64,000 nt of DNA, from contig NZ_JADOBQ010000005.1 of assembly GCF_015644665.1 (NCBI RefSeq), forward strand, positions 1 through 64,000, in the 5' to 3' direction. The notes beneath the pieces are model-generated. The model made no database searches, was not told the origin of the DNA, and saw only the letters and a list, made by a program, of their open reading frames with translations. Shown here piece by piece: positions 54,108 to 62,818 of the stretch. Position 1 is the stretch's first letter; each line of letters begins with the position of its first letter. This DNA is from Roseobacter sp. MH60115. GTDB taxonomy: Bacteria > Pseudomonadota > Alphaproteobacteria > Rhodobacterales > Rhodobacteraceae. The translations under genes and the position numbers were made by a program.

Positions 54108-55586
54108 TCAGACCGACATGCAGATGTATTTCATCTCAAGGTAGTCCTCGATGCCGTGGTGGGATCCTTCGCGGCCCAGACCGGACTGTTTCACCCCACC
54201 GAAAGGCCCGACCTCGGTGGAGATGATGCCGGTGTTCACACCTACGATCCCGTATTCCAGCGCCTCGGCCACTTTATAAACCCGGCTCAGGTCCTTGGCG
54301 TAGAAGTAGCTCGCAAGGCCAAAGATGGTGTCATTGGCCATGGCGATGACCTCATCCTCGTCTTCGAACTTGAAGAGCGGAGCGAGGGGCCCGAAGGTTT
54401 CCTCCGAGGCCACTTTCATGTCCTGCGTCACGCCGGTCACGATGGTGGGTTCGAAGAACGTGCCGCCTTTCTCGTGCGGCTTGCCGCCGGTGAGCACCGC
54501 GCCGCCGTTGTCGACGACATCCTGCATGTGCTCCTGCACCTTCTCGACGGCGTCCTGATTGATCAGCGGCCCGGTTGTCACGCCCTCTTCGAGACCGTCT
54601 CCCACGTTGAGGTCCTCGACCGCTTTCTTCAGCTTCTCGGCAAAGGCGTCATAGACCCCGGCCTGTACGTAGATGCGGTTGGCGCAGACGCAGGTCTGGC
54701 CGTTGTTGCGGAACTTGCACAGCATGGCCCCTTCGACCGCTGCATCCAGATCGGCATCGTCGAAGACGATGAAAGGTGCGTTGCCGCCCAGTTCCATGGA
54801 GCATTTCATCACCTGATCGGCGGCCTGTTTCAGCAGGATGCGACCGACTTCGGTGGATCCGGTGAAGGTCAGCTTGCGCACGGCAGGGTTCTCGCAGAAT
54901 TCCTTGCCGATCTCCGAAGAGGAGGAGGATGTGACCACGTTGAACACACCTGCCGGGATGCCCGCACGTTCCGCCAGAACGCCCATGACGATGGCGCTGA
55001 GCGGGGTTTCCTTGGCCGGGCGGGCGACAAAGGAGCATCCCACGGCCAGCGCGGGCGCCGCCTTGCGCGTGATCATCGCGTTGGGGAAATTCCAGGGCGT
55101 GATCGAGGCCGCCACGCCGATGGGTTGTTTCAGCACGGTGATGCGCTTGTCGCGCTGATGGCCGGGGATCGTCTCGCCATAGACCCGCTTGGCCTGCTCG
55201 CCCATGAATTCGATGAAGCTGGCGCCATAGCCGATCTCGCCCTTGGCTTCGGCGTGCGGCTTGCCCTGTTCTGCGGTCAGGATGGTCGCCAGATCATCGG
55301 CATTTTCCATCATCAGATCATACCATTTGCGCAGAACGCCCGCACGTTCCTTGCCGGTCCAGCTGGCCCATTCCTTCTGCGCCGTTTCGGCCTGTGCGAT
55401 GGCGCCCGCGACCTGCGCCCGGCTGAGGTCCGCCACCTCGGCAATCACGTCACCGCGTGCCGGATTGGTCACCTCGAAAGTACCGTTATCGCCGTCGACC
55501 CACTGGCCGCCGATATAGGCACGGGTCTCCAGCAGGCTGGGGTCTTTCAGCAGGGATTTGAGATCGGTGTTTAGAATATCTTTCAT
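54108..55586 (-). CDS. gabD: succinate-semialdehyde dehydrogenase
   Basis: 492 residues, an aldehyde dehydrogenase of the GabD type. It has VAASITPWNFPNAMITRK, the catalytic glutamate in CSMELGGNAPFIVFDD and the cysteine nucleophile in NNGQTCVCANR. It oxidises succinate semialdehyde to succinate, the last step of 4-aminobutyrate breakdown, mainly with NADP. No GABA transaminase gene is next to it. Related semialdehydes are possible alternative substrates. Confidence 0.92.
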   Translation of the reverse strand: MKDILNTDLKSLLKDPSLLETRAYIGGQWVDGDNGTFEVTNPARGDVIAEVADLSRAQVAGAIAQAETAQKEWASWTGKERAGVLRKWYDLMMENADDLATILTAEQGKPHAEAKGEIGYGASFIEFMGEQAKRVYGETIPGHQRDKRITVLKQPIGVAASITPWNFPNAMITRKAAPALAVGCSFVARPAKETPLSAIVMGVLAERAGIPAGVFNVVTSSSSSEIGKEFCENPAVRKLTFTGSTEVGRILLKQAADQVMKCSMELGGNAPFIVFDDADLDAAVEGAMLCKFRNNGQTCVCANRIYVQAGVYDAFAEKLKKAVEDLNVGDGLEEGVTTGPLINQDAVEKVQEHMQDVVDNGGAVLTGGKPHEKGGTFFEPTIVTGVTQDMKVASEETFGPLAPLFKFEDEDEVIAMANDTIFGLASYFYAKDLSRVYKVAEALEYGIVGVNTGIISTEVGPFGGVKQSGLGREGSHHGIEDYLEMKYICMSV

Positions 55587-55668
55587 TTCGGGTCCTCCGC
55601 GAAAATGGCTATGGTTGTCATTTCAACTCTGACTATGATTGTCCAGTTCCGAAACGAGGATGACCTTC

Positions 55669-56460
55669 ATGATGCCGCTCGACGATGCTTATGCCAATGC
55701 AGCCTATATTGCTGGGGCTGAGACCTATCCGCCAAAGTGGGACGCCGCCGCTGCGGCATTTCGCGAGCGGCTTGGGACGCACGCAGAGGTCGGTGTGTCC
55801 TACGGTGGGTCAGACAGGCAGGTGTTTGATTTCTTTAACACATCGGAGGCGCCCAAAGGCACGATGATCTTCGTGCACGGCGGATATTGGAAAGCATTTG
55901 ATCGCAGCAGCTGGTCGCACTTGGCGGCAGGGCCATTGGCTGCGGGCTGGTCGGTGGCCATGCCAAGTTATGATCTCTGCCCCGATGTGCGGATTTCTGA
56001 CATCACGCAGCAGATCGCGCAGGCGGTTCAGGTGATTGCCGCGCGGACGGAGGGGCCGCTTGCGCTTGCCGGGCATTCTGCTGGCGGTCATCTCGTGGCG
56101 CGGATGCAGGAACCTGCGGTCCTGCCAGAGGCGGTTCGCGACCGGATTGTCCGCGTCGCGCCAATCTCGCCGGTGACTGACCTCATGCCGCTGCTTAAGA
56201 CTTCCATGAACGAGATCCTGCGGCTTGACGAGGGGGAGGCGATAGCGGAAAGCCCCACCCGTATGGCCCCACCCGCTGCCACCGACGTCAGGATTTGGGT
56301 GGGTGCCGAGGAGCGGCCCGTCTTTATCGAACAGGCCGAGGCGCTGGCGCGGGCATGGGGCATCGACACCACCATTGTGCCGGGCAAACACCATTTCGAC
56401 GTGATCGACGCGCTAGAAGACGCGCAAAGCGACCTCGTGCGTTTCCTGACGGCGACCTGA
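55669..56460 (+). CDS. alpha/beta hydrolase, arylformamidase-like
   Basis: 263 residues from the ATG at 55669, eight bases after GAGGA; ATGs at 55660 and 55672 are alternatives. It carries the oxyanion motif HGGYW (70-74), the nucleophile Ser137 in GHSAGGH, and a C-terminal histidine in GKHHFDVI. The HGGYW type is found in kynurenine formamidases and related esterases. It is divergent from gabD, and the creatinase gene follows after 121 bases, so a role in nitrogen-compound degradation is possible but unproven. Confidence 0.8.
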   Translation: MMPLDDAYANAAYIAGAETYPPKWDAAAAAFRERLGTHAEVGVSYGGSDRQVFDFFNTSEAPKGTMIFVHGGYWKAFDRSSWSHLAAGPLAAGWSVAMPSYDLCPDVRISDITQQIAQAVQVIAARTEGPLALAGHSAGGHLVARMQEPAVLPEAVRDRIVRVAPISPVTDLMPLLKTSMNEILRLDEGEAIAESPTRMAPPAATDVRIWVGAEERPVFIEQAEALARAWGIDTTIVPGKHHFDVIDALEDAQSDLVRFLTAT

Positions 56461-56581
56461 GCCTTGATCGTGCGCCCGAAATCGTCCAAGCCTTGGCACG
56501 GCTACGGGGCGATGGCGTCGCCCTGCGTGCGGCCCGATTTGTCCTGAACGCCGGGACCTTTCTGCATAAGGAGGGTCTGAC

Positions 56582-57805
56582 ATGACCACCTCACCCCTTT
56601 CCGACCGCCCCGAGATGTATCGCTATCACAATGGCGACAAGTCACCATTGCCTTTCGAGGTCTCAGAATACGAGGCCCGTCTGGCGGAGCTGCGTGAGCG
56701 CATGGCGGCAGCGGGCGCATCCGCCGCCGTTTTCACGTCGATGCACAACATCGCCTATTACTCGGGGTTTCTCTACTGCGCCTTCGGGCGGCCTTACGGG
56801 ATGGTCGTGACCGAAACCGATGCCATGACCATCAGCGCGGGGATCGACGCGGGCCAGCCGTGGCGGCGCAGTTTCTGCGACAACATCACCTACACCGACT
56901 GGCAACGTGACAATTTCTGGCGCGCGGTGGCAAGCGTGACCGGCAAGAACGCGATCATCGGTTACGAGGGCGACCACCTGACCCTGATGCAGCGCGACAA
57001 GTTGGAGGATTTCCTGCAGCCGCTGACGATGCTGGACCTCTACGAGACCACGATGCGGCAGCGGATGCATAAATCCGAGGCCGAGATTGTGCTCATCCGG
57101 CAGGGTGCGCAGGTGGCGGATGTGGGCGGGTATGCCATCCGCGAGGCGATCAAGACAGGCGTGCGCGAGATCGACGTGGCGATGGCCGGACGGGATGCGA
57201 TGGAGCTGGAGATTGCAAAGCGCTTTCCGGATGCCGAATACCGCGACACCTGGGTCTGGTTTCAGTCGGGTCTGAATACCGATGGGGCGCATAACCCGGT
57301 CACGGGGCGTGTACTGGAGCGCGGGGATATCCTGTCGCTGAACACCTTCCCGATGATTTCAGGGTACTACACGGCACTGGAGCGGACGCTATTTGTGCAG
57401 GAATGCGATGCGGACAGCCTCAGGATATGGGAGGCGAATGTGGCGGCGCATGAGTATGGTATGAGCCTGCTCAAGCCGGGCGTGTCCTGTGCCGATGTCA
57501 CCCACAAGATCAACGATTTCTTCGCCGAGCGCGACCTGCTGCAATACCGCACCTTTGGTTACGGGCATTCCTTCGGCGTGCTCAGCCACTATTATGGGCG
57601 CGAGGCCGGGCTGGAACTGCGCGAGGACATCGACACAATGCTAGAGCCGGGCATGGTGATTTCGATGGAGCCGATGCTGACAATCGCCGAGGGTAAACCC
57701 GGCGCGGGCGGCTACCGCGAACACGATATTCTGGTGATCACCGAGGATGGCAATGAGAACATCACCGGGTACCCATACGGGCCGGAGTTCAACATCGTCG
57801 GCTGA
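56582..57805 (+). CDS. creatinase (creatine amidinohydrolase), M24 fold
   Basis: 407 residues with AAGGAGG before the ATG. From memory it aligns closely with Pseudomonas creatinase over the full length: FTSMHNIAYYSGFLYCAFGRPY, DAGQPWRRSF, WFQSGLNTDGAHNPVT with the catalytic histidine, YRTFGYGHSFGVLSHYYGREAGLELREDIDT and the closing YGPEFNI. It should hydrolyse creatine to sarcosine and urea. The metal ligands of true M24 peptidases are not conserved in this branch. No sarcosine oxidase or creatininase gene lies nearby. Confidence 0.88.
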   Translation: MTTSPLSDRPEMYRYHNGDKSPLPFEVSEYEARLAELRERMAAAGASAAVFTSMHNIAYYSGFLYCAFGRPYGMVVTETDAMTISAGIDAGQPWRRSFCDNITYTDWQRDNFWRAVASVTGKNAIIGYEGDHLTLMQRDKLEDFLQPLTMLDLYETTMRQRMHKSEAEIVLIRQGAQVADVGGYAIREAIKTGVREIDVAMAGRDAMELEIAKRFPDAEYRDTWVWFQSGLNTDGAHNPVTGRVLERGDILSLNTFPMISGYYTALERTLFVQECDADSLRIWEANVAAHEYGMSLLKPGVSCADVTHKINDFFAERDLLQYRTFGYGHSFGVLSHYYGREAGLELREDIDTMLEPGMVISMEPMLTIAEGKPGAGGYREHDILVITEDGNENITGYPYGPEFNIVG

Positions 57806-57836
57806 GCGCCGCGGCCCGTGAGCCGCGGCAGCAGAA

Positions 57837-58265
57837 TCAGGCCAGTTCCGGCGCGATGTCCAGGCTGCCCTTGGTGGCGTGGCTGTAGGGGCAGACCTTG
57901 TGGCCACCTGCAATCAGGTCCTCTGCCACGGCGGCCTCGACGCCAGGCAGAGCGACCTTGATTTTTACGTCGAGACCAAAGCCGAGGTCTTCGCGCGGGC
58001 CGATGCCGACGGTGACATTCACCGAGGCGTCGTCGGGCACGTCGATCTTGTTCTGGCCGGCGTAGAACCGCAGCGCGCCGAGAAAACAGGCGGCATAGCC
58101 AGTGGCAAAGAGCTTTTCGGGGTTCAACGCATCGCCGCCTGCGCCGCCCAGCTCCTTGGGTGGTACCAGACTTGCGGTGAAGCTGCCGTCATCGAGGGAC
58201 GATGTACCTTCGCGGCCGCCGCCCGTTGCTGTGGCGCTTGTGCTGTAGAGAATTTTGGTTGGCAT
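57837..58265 (-). CDS. organic hydroperoxide resistance protein Ohr
   Basis: 142 residues of the OsmC/Ohr family. Both redox cysteines are present: Cys60 in TGYAACFLGA and Cys125 in GGHKVCPYSHA. It reduces organic hydroperoxides using lipoyl-dependent thiols. It is divergent from the MarR-type gene at 58372, the usual ohr/ohrR arrangement, with a shared inverted-repeat operator between. Confidence 0.94.
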   Translation of the reverse strand: MPTKILYSTSATATGGGREGTSSLDDGSFTASLVPPKELGGAGGDALNPEKLFATGYAACFLGALRFYAGQNKIDVPDDASVNVTVGIGPREDLGFGLDVKIKVALPGVEAAVAEDLIAGGHKVCPYSHATKGSLDIAPELA

Positions 58266-58277
58266 GGGTATCTCCCT

Positions 58278-58312
58278 TTATATCGAGTACGCTATTATCG
58301 CACACGATATAA
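58278..58312. promoter_or_regulatory. inverted repeats in the ohr/ohrR spacer, probable OhrR operator
   Basis: TTATATCG (58278) and CGATATAA (58305) are perfect inverted repeats. The second half also pairs with TATCG at 58296-58300 across CACA. The site overlaps the expected ohr promoter and is where OhrR would bind; binding is inferred. Confidence 0.65.
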
Positions 58313-58371
58313 ATGATTGAATCGATTTTGTCAATCTTGCGATTAAATCGTCCGCGACCTAAATTGCCAGT

Positions 58372-58836
58372 ATGGCAAACGATCTGACTCCCCCGACCAC
58401 GGCTGACCCGATGGCGCCGATGCTCTGCTTTGACCTCTATGCGGCGTCGCAGGCCTTTACGCGTGTCTACAAACCGTTGCTGGCGCCGCTGGGTCTGACC
58501 TATCCGCAGTACCTGGTGATGCTGAACCTCTGGCCCGACAGCCCCCTGAGCGTGGGTGAGATCGGGCGGCGGGTGAGCCTGGAAAGCAATACGCTCACGC
58601 CGCTGATCAAGCGGCTGCAGGAGGCCGGGCTGGTGACCCGCACCCGCGATCCCGAAGACGAGCGCCGCGTGGTGGTGGCCCTGACGGATCAGGGGCAGGC
58701 GCTGGAGGCGCAGGCCGCCCATGTACCGGGCTGCATTCTGGAAGCCACCGGCATGCCCCAGGCGGAGATCGAAGCACTGCAAAGGACCCTGCGGGGTCTG
58801 ACCCGCACCATGCTCGACGCCGCCGCATCAAAATAG
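58372..58836 (+). CDS. OhrR, MarR-family peroxide-sensing repressor
   Basis: 154 residues. The reactive cysteine (Cys19 in MLCFDLYAAS) matches the sensing cysteine of OhrR. The winged helix contains LSVGEIGRRVSLESNTLTPLIKRL and then TRTRDPEDERRVVVALT. Oxidation of the cysteine by organic peroxides releases ohr. No ribosome binding site is visible, so translation may be weak or leaderless-like. It is divergent from ohr. Confidence 0.92.
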   Translation: MANDLTPPTTADPMAPMLCFDLYAASQAFTRVYKPLLAPLGLTYPQYLVMLNLWPDSPLSVGEIGRRVSLESNTLTPLIKRLQEAGLVTRTRDPEDERRVVVALTDQGQALEAQAAHVPGCILEATGMPQAEIEALQRTLRGLTRTMLDAAASK

Positions 58837-58888
58837 GCTTCCCAATGGCGGGGACATTTGCGATGCAGCAATCAAAGCAAGGGCGCAT

Positions 58889-58913
58889 GGGATGTAAATA
58901 GAGTTTACATCCC
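58889..58913. promoter_or_regulatory. perfect inverted repeat before a small membrane protein gene
   Basis: GGGATGTAAA and TTTACATCCC flank five bases. It lies 53 bases after the ohrR stop and 35 bases before the next ATG. No T run follows at the required place, so an operator is as likely as a terminator. Confidence 0.5.
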
Positions 58914-58948
58914 CTATATTGCGGGTAAGCCGCACAAAGGAGATCGGA

Positions 58949-59215
58949 ATGGCCGCACTGGCACGGATGCTGTTCATCGGGTTCATCGTCCTGACGATCA
59001 TCTACGTCTGTCTATCATTCTACTCGCGGGCCGTTCGGCGTGGTAAGCTGGAAGCCGAGTGGGATGAGGCCAAGGGGCCCGGCGACCGCGAGAGTTTCGT
59101 GCGGGCGGGGCTGCAGGATTACGATGGTTCGCTGCGCCGGAAACTCATTCTGGGTGTCTATGTGATCCCGTCGATTGCCATTGCCTTGCTCATCTATTTC
59201 ACGAATTTCGCCTGA
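58949..59215 (+). CDS. small membrane protein, unknown function
   Basis: 88 residues from the ATG at 58949, with AAGGAG before it. Two membrane helices (about 6-27 and 66-86) flank a charged cytoplasmic or periplasmic loop (AEWDEAKGPGDRESFVRAGLQDYDGSLRRK). No family is recognised. The gene lies 12 bases before the DUF1523 gene and is co-transcribed with it. Confidence 0.75.
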   Translation: MAALARMLFIGFIVLTIIYVCLSFYSRAVRRGKLEAEWDEAKGPGDRESFVRAGLQDYDGSLRRKLILGVYVIPSIAIALLIYFTNFA

Positions 59216-59227
59216 GGGGGCTGATCC

Positions 59228-59878
59228 ATGTTTTACGTCAAATGGGGTTTCATCATCGCCTTCTGGCTGCTGATCGCCTCCTTTTTTCACTACACGCTGC
59301 CGCAGGTCGACATCGCGCGGGTCACGGATACCTATGAAAAGCGGATCGACCCTGGCGAGAACCGGCTGTTCTGGGCACAGGCGGATGCAGGCTCTGACCC
59401 CAATGCGATCAGCCGGGATGTGTTCTTTATCCAGACGCGCCGGGCCGACGGCACGGTAATGGTCTACCGGAATGAGGACACCGGCTGGGGCTGGCCGCCC
59501 TATTTCAAATTCGACACGTCGAACCTGCAGGCGGAAGCGGCGGACGCGAAATCAACGGCTGCGGCGCCGCAATACGTGGCGATCCGGCACTATGGCTGGC
59601 GCAACGAGTTCTTTTCGATCTTCCCCAATGCGATCTCGGTCTGGCCGGTGGACGGGCCGGAGGCCAGCAAACCGCTGCCCTGGCTGAACGCGCTGATCCT
59701 GCTGTTCCTGGCGGCGATCTTCTACGGCATCTGGGTGCGTTGGCGGCGTTTTCGCCAGGCACGGATCGACCCCAAGCTGGAAGAGATGCAGGACAGCTGG
59801 GAAGCCACCGAAGACAGCATTGCCGAGAAACGCAACCGCTTTCGCCGTTGGTGGGCGGCCAAGCGGCGAGGCTACTAG
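59228..59878 (+). CDS. DUF1523 family membrane-anchored protein
   Basis: 216 residues. An N-terminal helix (7-25) is followed by a beta-rich domain of about 110 residues (VDIARVTDTYEKRIDPGENRLFWAQ; RNEDTGWGWPPYFKFDTSNLQA; VAIRHYGWRNEFFSIFPNAISVWPV). A second helix (about 155-172) and a basic cytoplasmic tail close the protein. This matches DUF1523 of alphaproteobacteria, whose role is unknown. Its stop lies two bases from the stop of the convergent HIT gene. Confidence 0.85.
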   Translation: MFYVKWGFIIAFWLLIASFFHYTLPQVDIARVTDTYEKRIDPGENRLFWAQADAGSDPNAISRDVFFIQTRRADGTVMVYRNEDTGWGWPPYFKFDTSNLQAEAADAKSTAAAPQYVAIRHYGWRNEFFSIFPNAISVWPVDGPEASKPLPWLNALILLFLAAIFYGIWVRWRRFRQARIDPKLEEMQDSWEATEDSIAEKRNRFRRWWAAKRRGY

Positions 59879-59880
59879 CC

Positions 59881-60258
59881 TCAGGCTTTTGCCAGCATCC
59901 GGCCCAGGGGGCGCCCACCCAGGATGTGCACATGCAGATGGGGCACGTCCTGCACACCGTTTGACCCGGCGTTTGAAATCAAACGGAACCCATCGCCTGC
60001 TGTAAGGGCGACACCTTCCAGCTGGCACACCTCGGCAATGGCGCGGGTATAGTCGACGATTTCCGCTTCCGACGCCTCGGATGCGAAGTGATCGTAGCTG
60101 ACGTAAGCCCCCTTTGGGATCACCAGCACATGGGTTGGCGCCTGCGGATAGAGATCGCGAAAGGCGAGGCTGTGGTCGGTCTCCAACACGGTTGTATTGG
60201 GAATTTCGCCACGCAGGATTTTGGCAAAGATGTTCTGATCGTCGTAGGCGTAGCTCAT
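59881..60258 (-). CDS. HIT-family nucleotide hydrolase (HinT-like)
   Basis: 125 residues, the standard size of HinT. The histidine triad is present (PHLHVHILGG), and the N-terminal part has IFAKILRGEIPNTTVLE and ALAFRDLYPQAPTHVLVIPK-like sequence. Enzymes of this type hydrolyse adenosine phosphoramidates and similar nucleotides. The gene is nine bases downstream of the glycosyltransferase gene on the same strand. Confidence 0.93.
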   Translation of the reverse strand: MSYAYDDQNIFAKILRGEIPNTTVLETDHSLAFRDLYPQAPTHVLVIPKGAYVSYDHFASEASEAEIVDYTRAIAEVCQLEGVALTAGDGFRLISNAGSNGVQDVPHLHVHILGGRPLGRMLAKA

Positions 60259-60267
60259 TATGAATCC

Positions 60268-61845
60268 TTAGTCGGCAAAGAGGTGTGGACTGTCGGCGAT
60301 ATCGCGGGCGGCGTCTTGCGGGATGGACAGGAACTGCGCAAGGGCCTGCGCATTGTCGTCCAGATCACCGCTTTCACGGATGCGGGTGTAGTTCTTGAAC
60401 TCTGCATCCTTGATGCGGTCACTTTCGAACACCATGTCGTTGCGGATTGTGGGCAGCAGACGTTCTAGCGTTTCGGTAGAGGTCTGTTCCCCCGCAAGGC
60501 CGACGCGCATGGCATGGCCGATCAGATACTCGTCGGTAAAACTGCATTCGATCTCGAGCAGGCGGGTGACCGAGCGATCCGCCGCAAAATCCTGCAAAAG
60601 CTCGATGTTGCCCGGATCCATGCAGACGATCATGCGGTCGGTTTCATAGTAGTCAAAGAGCATCCGCATCAGCGCCCGGCGGTGGCGGGTACGTTTTTCG
60701 AGACTGGTCTGGATGCCGCCCAGATCGGGCAGGGGCGTGTCCTCTTCGTTGAAGAGGTATTCGACCGCGGGCACATTGGTGGTCTGCCGGATGCGGTCCA
60801 GCACCCGCTTGGCCACGTGCCATTTCTTGCAGACGACGACGAGCAATTCCCGTTCGCGGCCCAGCGTCGATTCCGTTTCCCAGAACCGCGAGGCAAAACG
60901 GCGTCCAACGCGCCCACGCCCGGTGAGGAATTTAAAGAGGCTGGGCCCTTCGCCTGAAATCTGGAACTCTACACCAGAGGCGGCATAAAGCAGGCCGAGC
61001 CGGCGTTTCAGATCACTTGCCTCCGGGCTGATCTTGCGCGCAAAGAGGTAATCCTGGCTGATCAGCATGTCGTAGTGATCGTTGTAGAAGGTCACCGGCA
61101 TGCCGTAATCGGTGAACATCAGAAAGGTCAGGGTACGGCTGCGGATCTCGGTCTCCGGCACCAGATGGGGCACGACGGTCTGGAAAAAGGTTTCATCCGG
61201 GATCCAAGTGGTCGCAAAGAACCGCATCACGTCGCGGCGGCCTTTGAGAAAATCGAGCACCTTTTCAACCGTTTCGCGGCGCAGGCACCACCATTGGCTG
61301 CCGATCCTGATTTGGATGTCATCGGGCGGTTTGCGGTCGAGCTTGAGACGGCGTTGCAGGTCCATCGAGGCGTAAAACAGCCGCTTGTATTTGCGCTCAT
61401 TGAAGAAATGACGATAGATCAACCGCTCTTCCTTCATGCCGGTCTTGATCCAGTCGCTGTTGTAGTAATCGAAGCTCTCGATGAAGTCGGCGTCATGCTC
61501 ATCCAGAAACGCATGGGTGTATTCAGCGGTCTTGATGGCCATGCAATCGCCGGACAGCATGTAGAAATGCGTGGCCCGCGGGTAGGCCTCTACAGCTGCC
61601 TGCACCGCGTGCAGGGTGGCTTGAACCAGCGACCACTCCCCCCAGCCGCATTTCACGCGTTTGCGCGCGAAGGTCACATTTGCATTGCCGTTCAATGCGG
61701 TACGAATTTTGTCGTAGTGCGCGGGATTGGCGCGGGCGTCAAAGTGGATGGCCATATAGTCGCCAGCCGCAGTCAGTTTTTCCGCCTGCCGGATGATGGC
61801 ATCGGGGTCTTTATGGCACAAAAGGATAAAGGCGATCTTTGCCAC
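60268..61845 (-). CDS. core-2/I-branching-type glycosyltransferase with DUF5928-like C-terminus
   Basis: 525 residues. The N-terminal half (to about 270) shows the GT14 pattern: IAFILLCHKDPDAIIRQAEKL, IHFDARA, CGWGEWSLVQATLHAV, HFYMLSGDCMAI, then GSQWWCLRR and IPDETFFQTV. The C-terminal 230 residues (VVVCKKWHVAKRVLDRIR ... LFDYYETDRMIVCMDP) match the domain that accompanies such enzymes in Rhodobacterales (DUF5928, as I remember it). It probably adds sugar branches to a surface polysaccharide in the cytoplasm. It is divergent from the sulfotransferase gene at 61991. Confidence 0.85.
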   Translation of the reverse strand: MAKIAFILLCHKDPDAIIRQAEKLTAAGDYMAIHFDARANPAHYDKIRTALNGNANVTFARKRVKCGWGEWSLVQATLHAVQAAVEAYPRATHFYMLSGDCMAIKTAEYTHAFLDEHDADFIESFDYYNSDWIKTGMKEERLIYRHFFNERKYKRLFYASMDLQRRLKLDRKPPDDIQIRIGSQWWCLRRETVEKVLDFLKGRRDVMRFFATTWIPDETFFQTVVPHLVPETEIRSRTLTFLMFTDYGMPVTFYNDHYDMLISQDYLFARKISPEASDLKRRLGLLYAASGVEFQISGEGPSLFKFLTGRGRVGRRFASRFWETESTLGRERELLVVVCKKWHVAKRVLDRIRQTTNVPAVEYLFNEEDTPLPDLGGIQTSLEKRTRHRRALMRMLFDYYETDRMIVCMDPGNIELLQDFAADRSVTRLLEIECSFTDEYLIGHAMRVGLAGEQTSTETLERLLPTIRNDMVFESDRIKDAEFKNYTRIRESGDLDDNAQALAQFLSIPQDAARDIADSPHLFAD

Positions 61846-61990
61846 GGTCGATCTGATCTGCTCTTATTGTTGCCAGTCTATATGTTGATAAGCATGAAGG
61901 CTCATTGAATAAACCGAAATTATTTGCTCTTTTCTAACCAAATATCGTCAAAAGCCTTGAAACGGGCGGACCGGGCAGGAGCTAGAGAGT

Positions 61991-62809
61991 ATGGGTTTCC
62001 CAGGAACCTGGATGACCAGCAGTGAAAGCATGGTGTACCGCGTGGTGCCCAAATGCGCCTGTTCGACGATTGGTCAGATCATGTATTATTCGGATCATGG
62101 CGTGTTTTTCGATGGGGATATCCATGACGCGAAGGACGGTCTGCACAAATGGGCGCTGGACGACAGTCAGACTCCGATCGCCGAGAATGTGCAGCAGCAT
62201 AAGTCCTATGCTTTCACCTGTGTCCGGAATCCGTACACGCGCATTCTGAGCTCTTTCTTCGACAAGATTTGCGGTATTCAGCGCAATGGCAAACGGTATC
62301 GCGGCAATCTGGTGCCGGTCTTAATGCAGAAATACGGGATCGATGTGGGCGGCGAGGACGGTCAGGGGGATTTTGACCAGATCGCGTCCTTCCGGCGGTT
62401 TTTGCTCTTTGCGCGCGACACCATCAAATTTCGCAAGCCGATGGACCCGGACATCCATTGGTCGGCCATGTCAGGCCACGTGAGCACCTTCATCGTGAAC
62501 GGTGGGACCTATGACAAGATCGTCTGGACCGAGGATTTCAATGACGGGATGCAGGATGTGCTGAGTGCGATCGAGACGCCGCACCAGATCAAACTGGGTG
62601 AGGTGCCCCGTTTCAACGAAAGCGAAGGGCATGGGCCCAAACGCGCACATCCGGTAGAGGACTACTTCGACGATTTGTCGATGCATCTGGTCTATGAAAT
62701 CTACAAACGGGATTTCGAGCTGTTCCGGTACGATTTTGAGAACCCGTCCAACAAGATGCCCGTCTCGGAGATCGACCTCGACGAGGTACACGCCAAGCTG
62801 GGCGACTGA
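61991..62809 (+). CDS. sulfotransferase family 2-type protein
   Basis: 272 residues. The 5'-phosphosulfate loop appears as VPKCACSTIGQ near residue 20 and the 3'-phosphate site as CVRNPYTRILSSFFDK near 77. Both bind PAPS, the sulfate donor. The layout fits carbohydrate sulfotransferases (Sulfotransfer_2) acting on surface glycans. It is divergent from the GT14-type glycosyltransferase, with about 145 bases between, so the two probably modify the same polymer. Confidence 0.83.
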   Translation: MGFPGTWMTSSESMVYRVVPKCACSTIGQIMYYSDHGVFFDGDIHDAKDGLHKWALDDSQTPIAENVQQHKSYAFTCVRNPYTRILSSFFDKICGIQRNGKRYRGNLVPVLMQKYGIDVGGEDGQGDFDQIASFRRFLLFARDTIKFRKPMDPDIHWSAMSGHVSTFIVNGGTYDKIVWTEDFNDGMQDVLSAIETPHQIKLGEVPRFNESEGHGPKRAHPVEDYFDDLSMHLVYEIYKRDFELFRYDFENPSNKMPVSEIDLDEVHAKLGD

Positions 62810-62818
62810 CCCCGCAAT

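Noticed and set aside
54156-55574. A 472-codon open frame opposite gabD
   Set aside because: GC-rich codon bias keeps the antisense frame open; gabD shows all family motifs and the antisense product has none.
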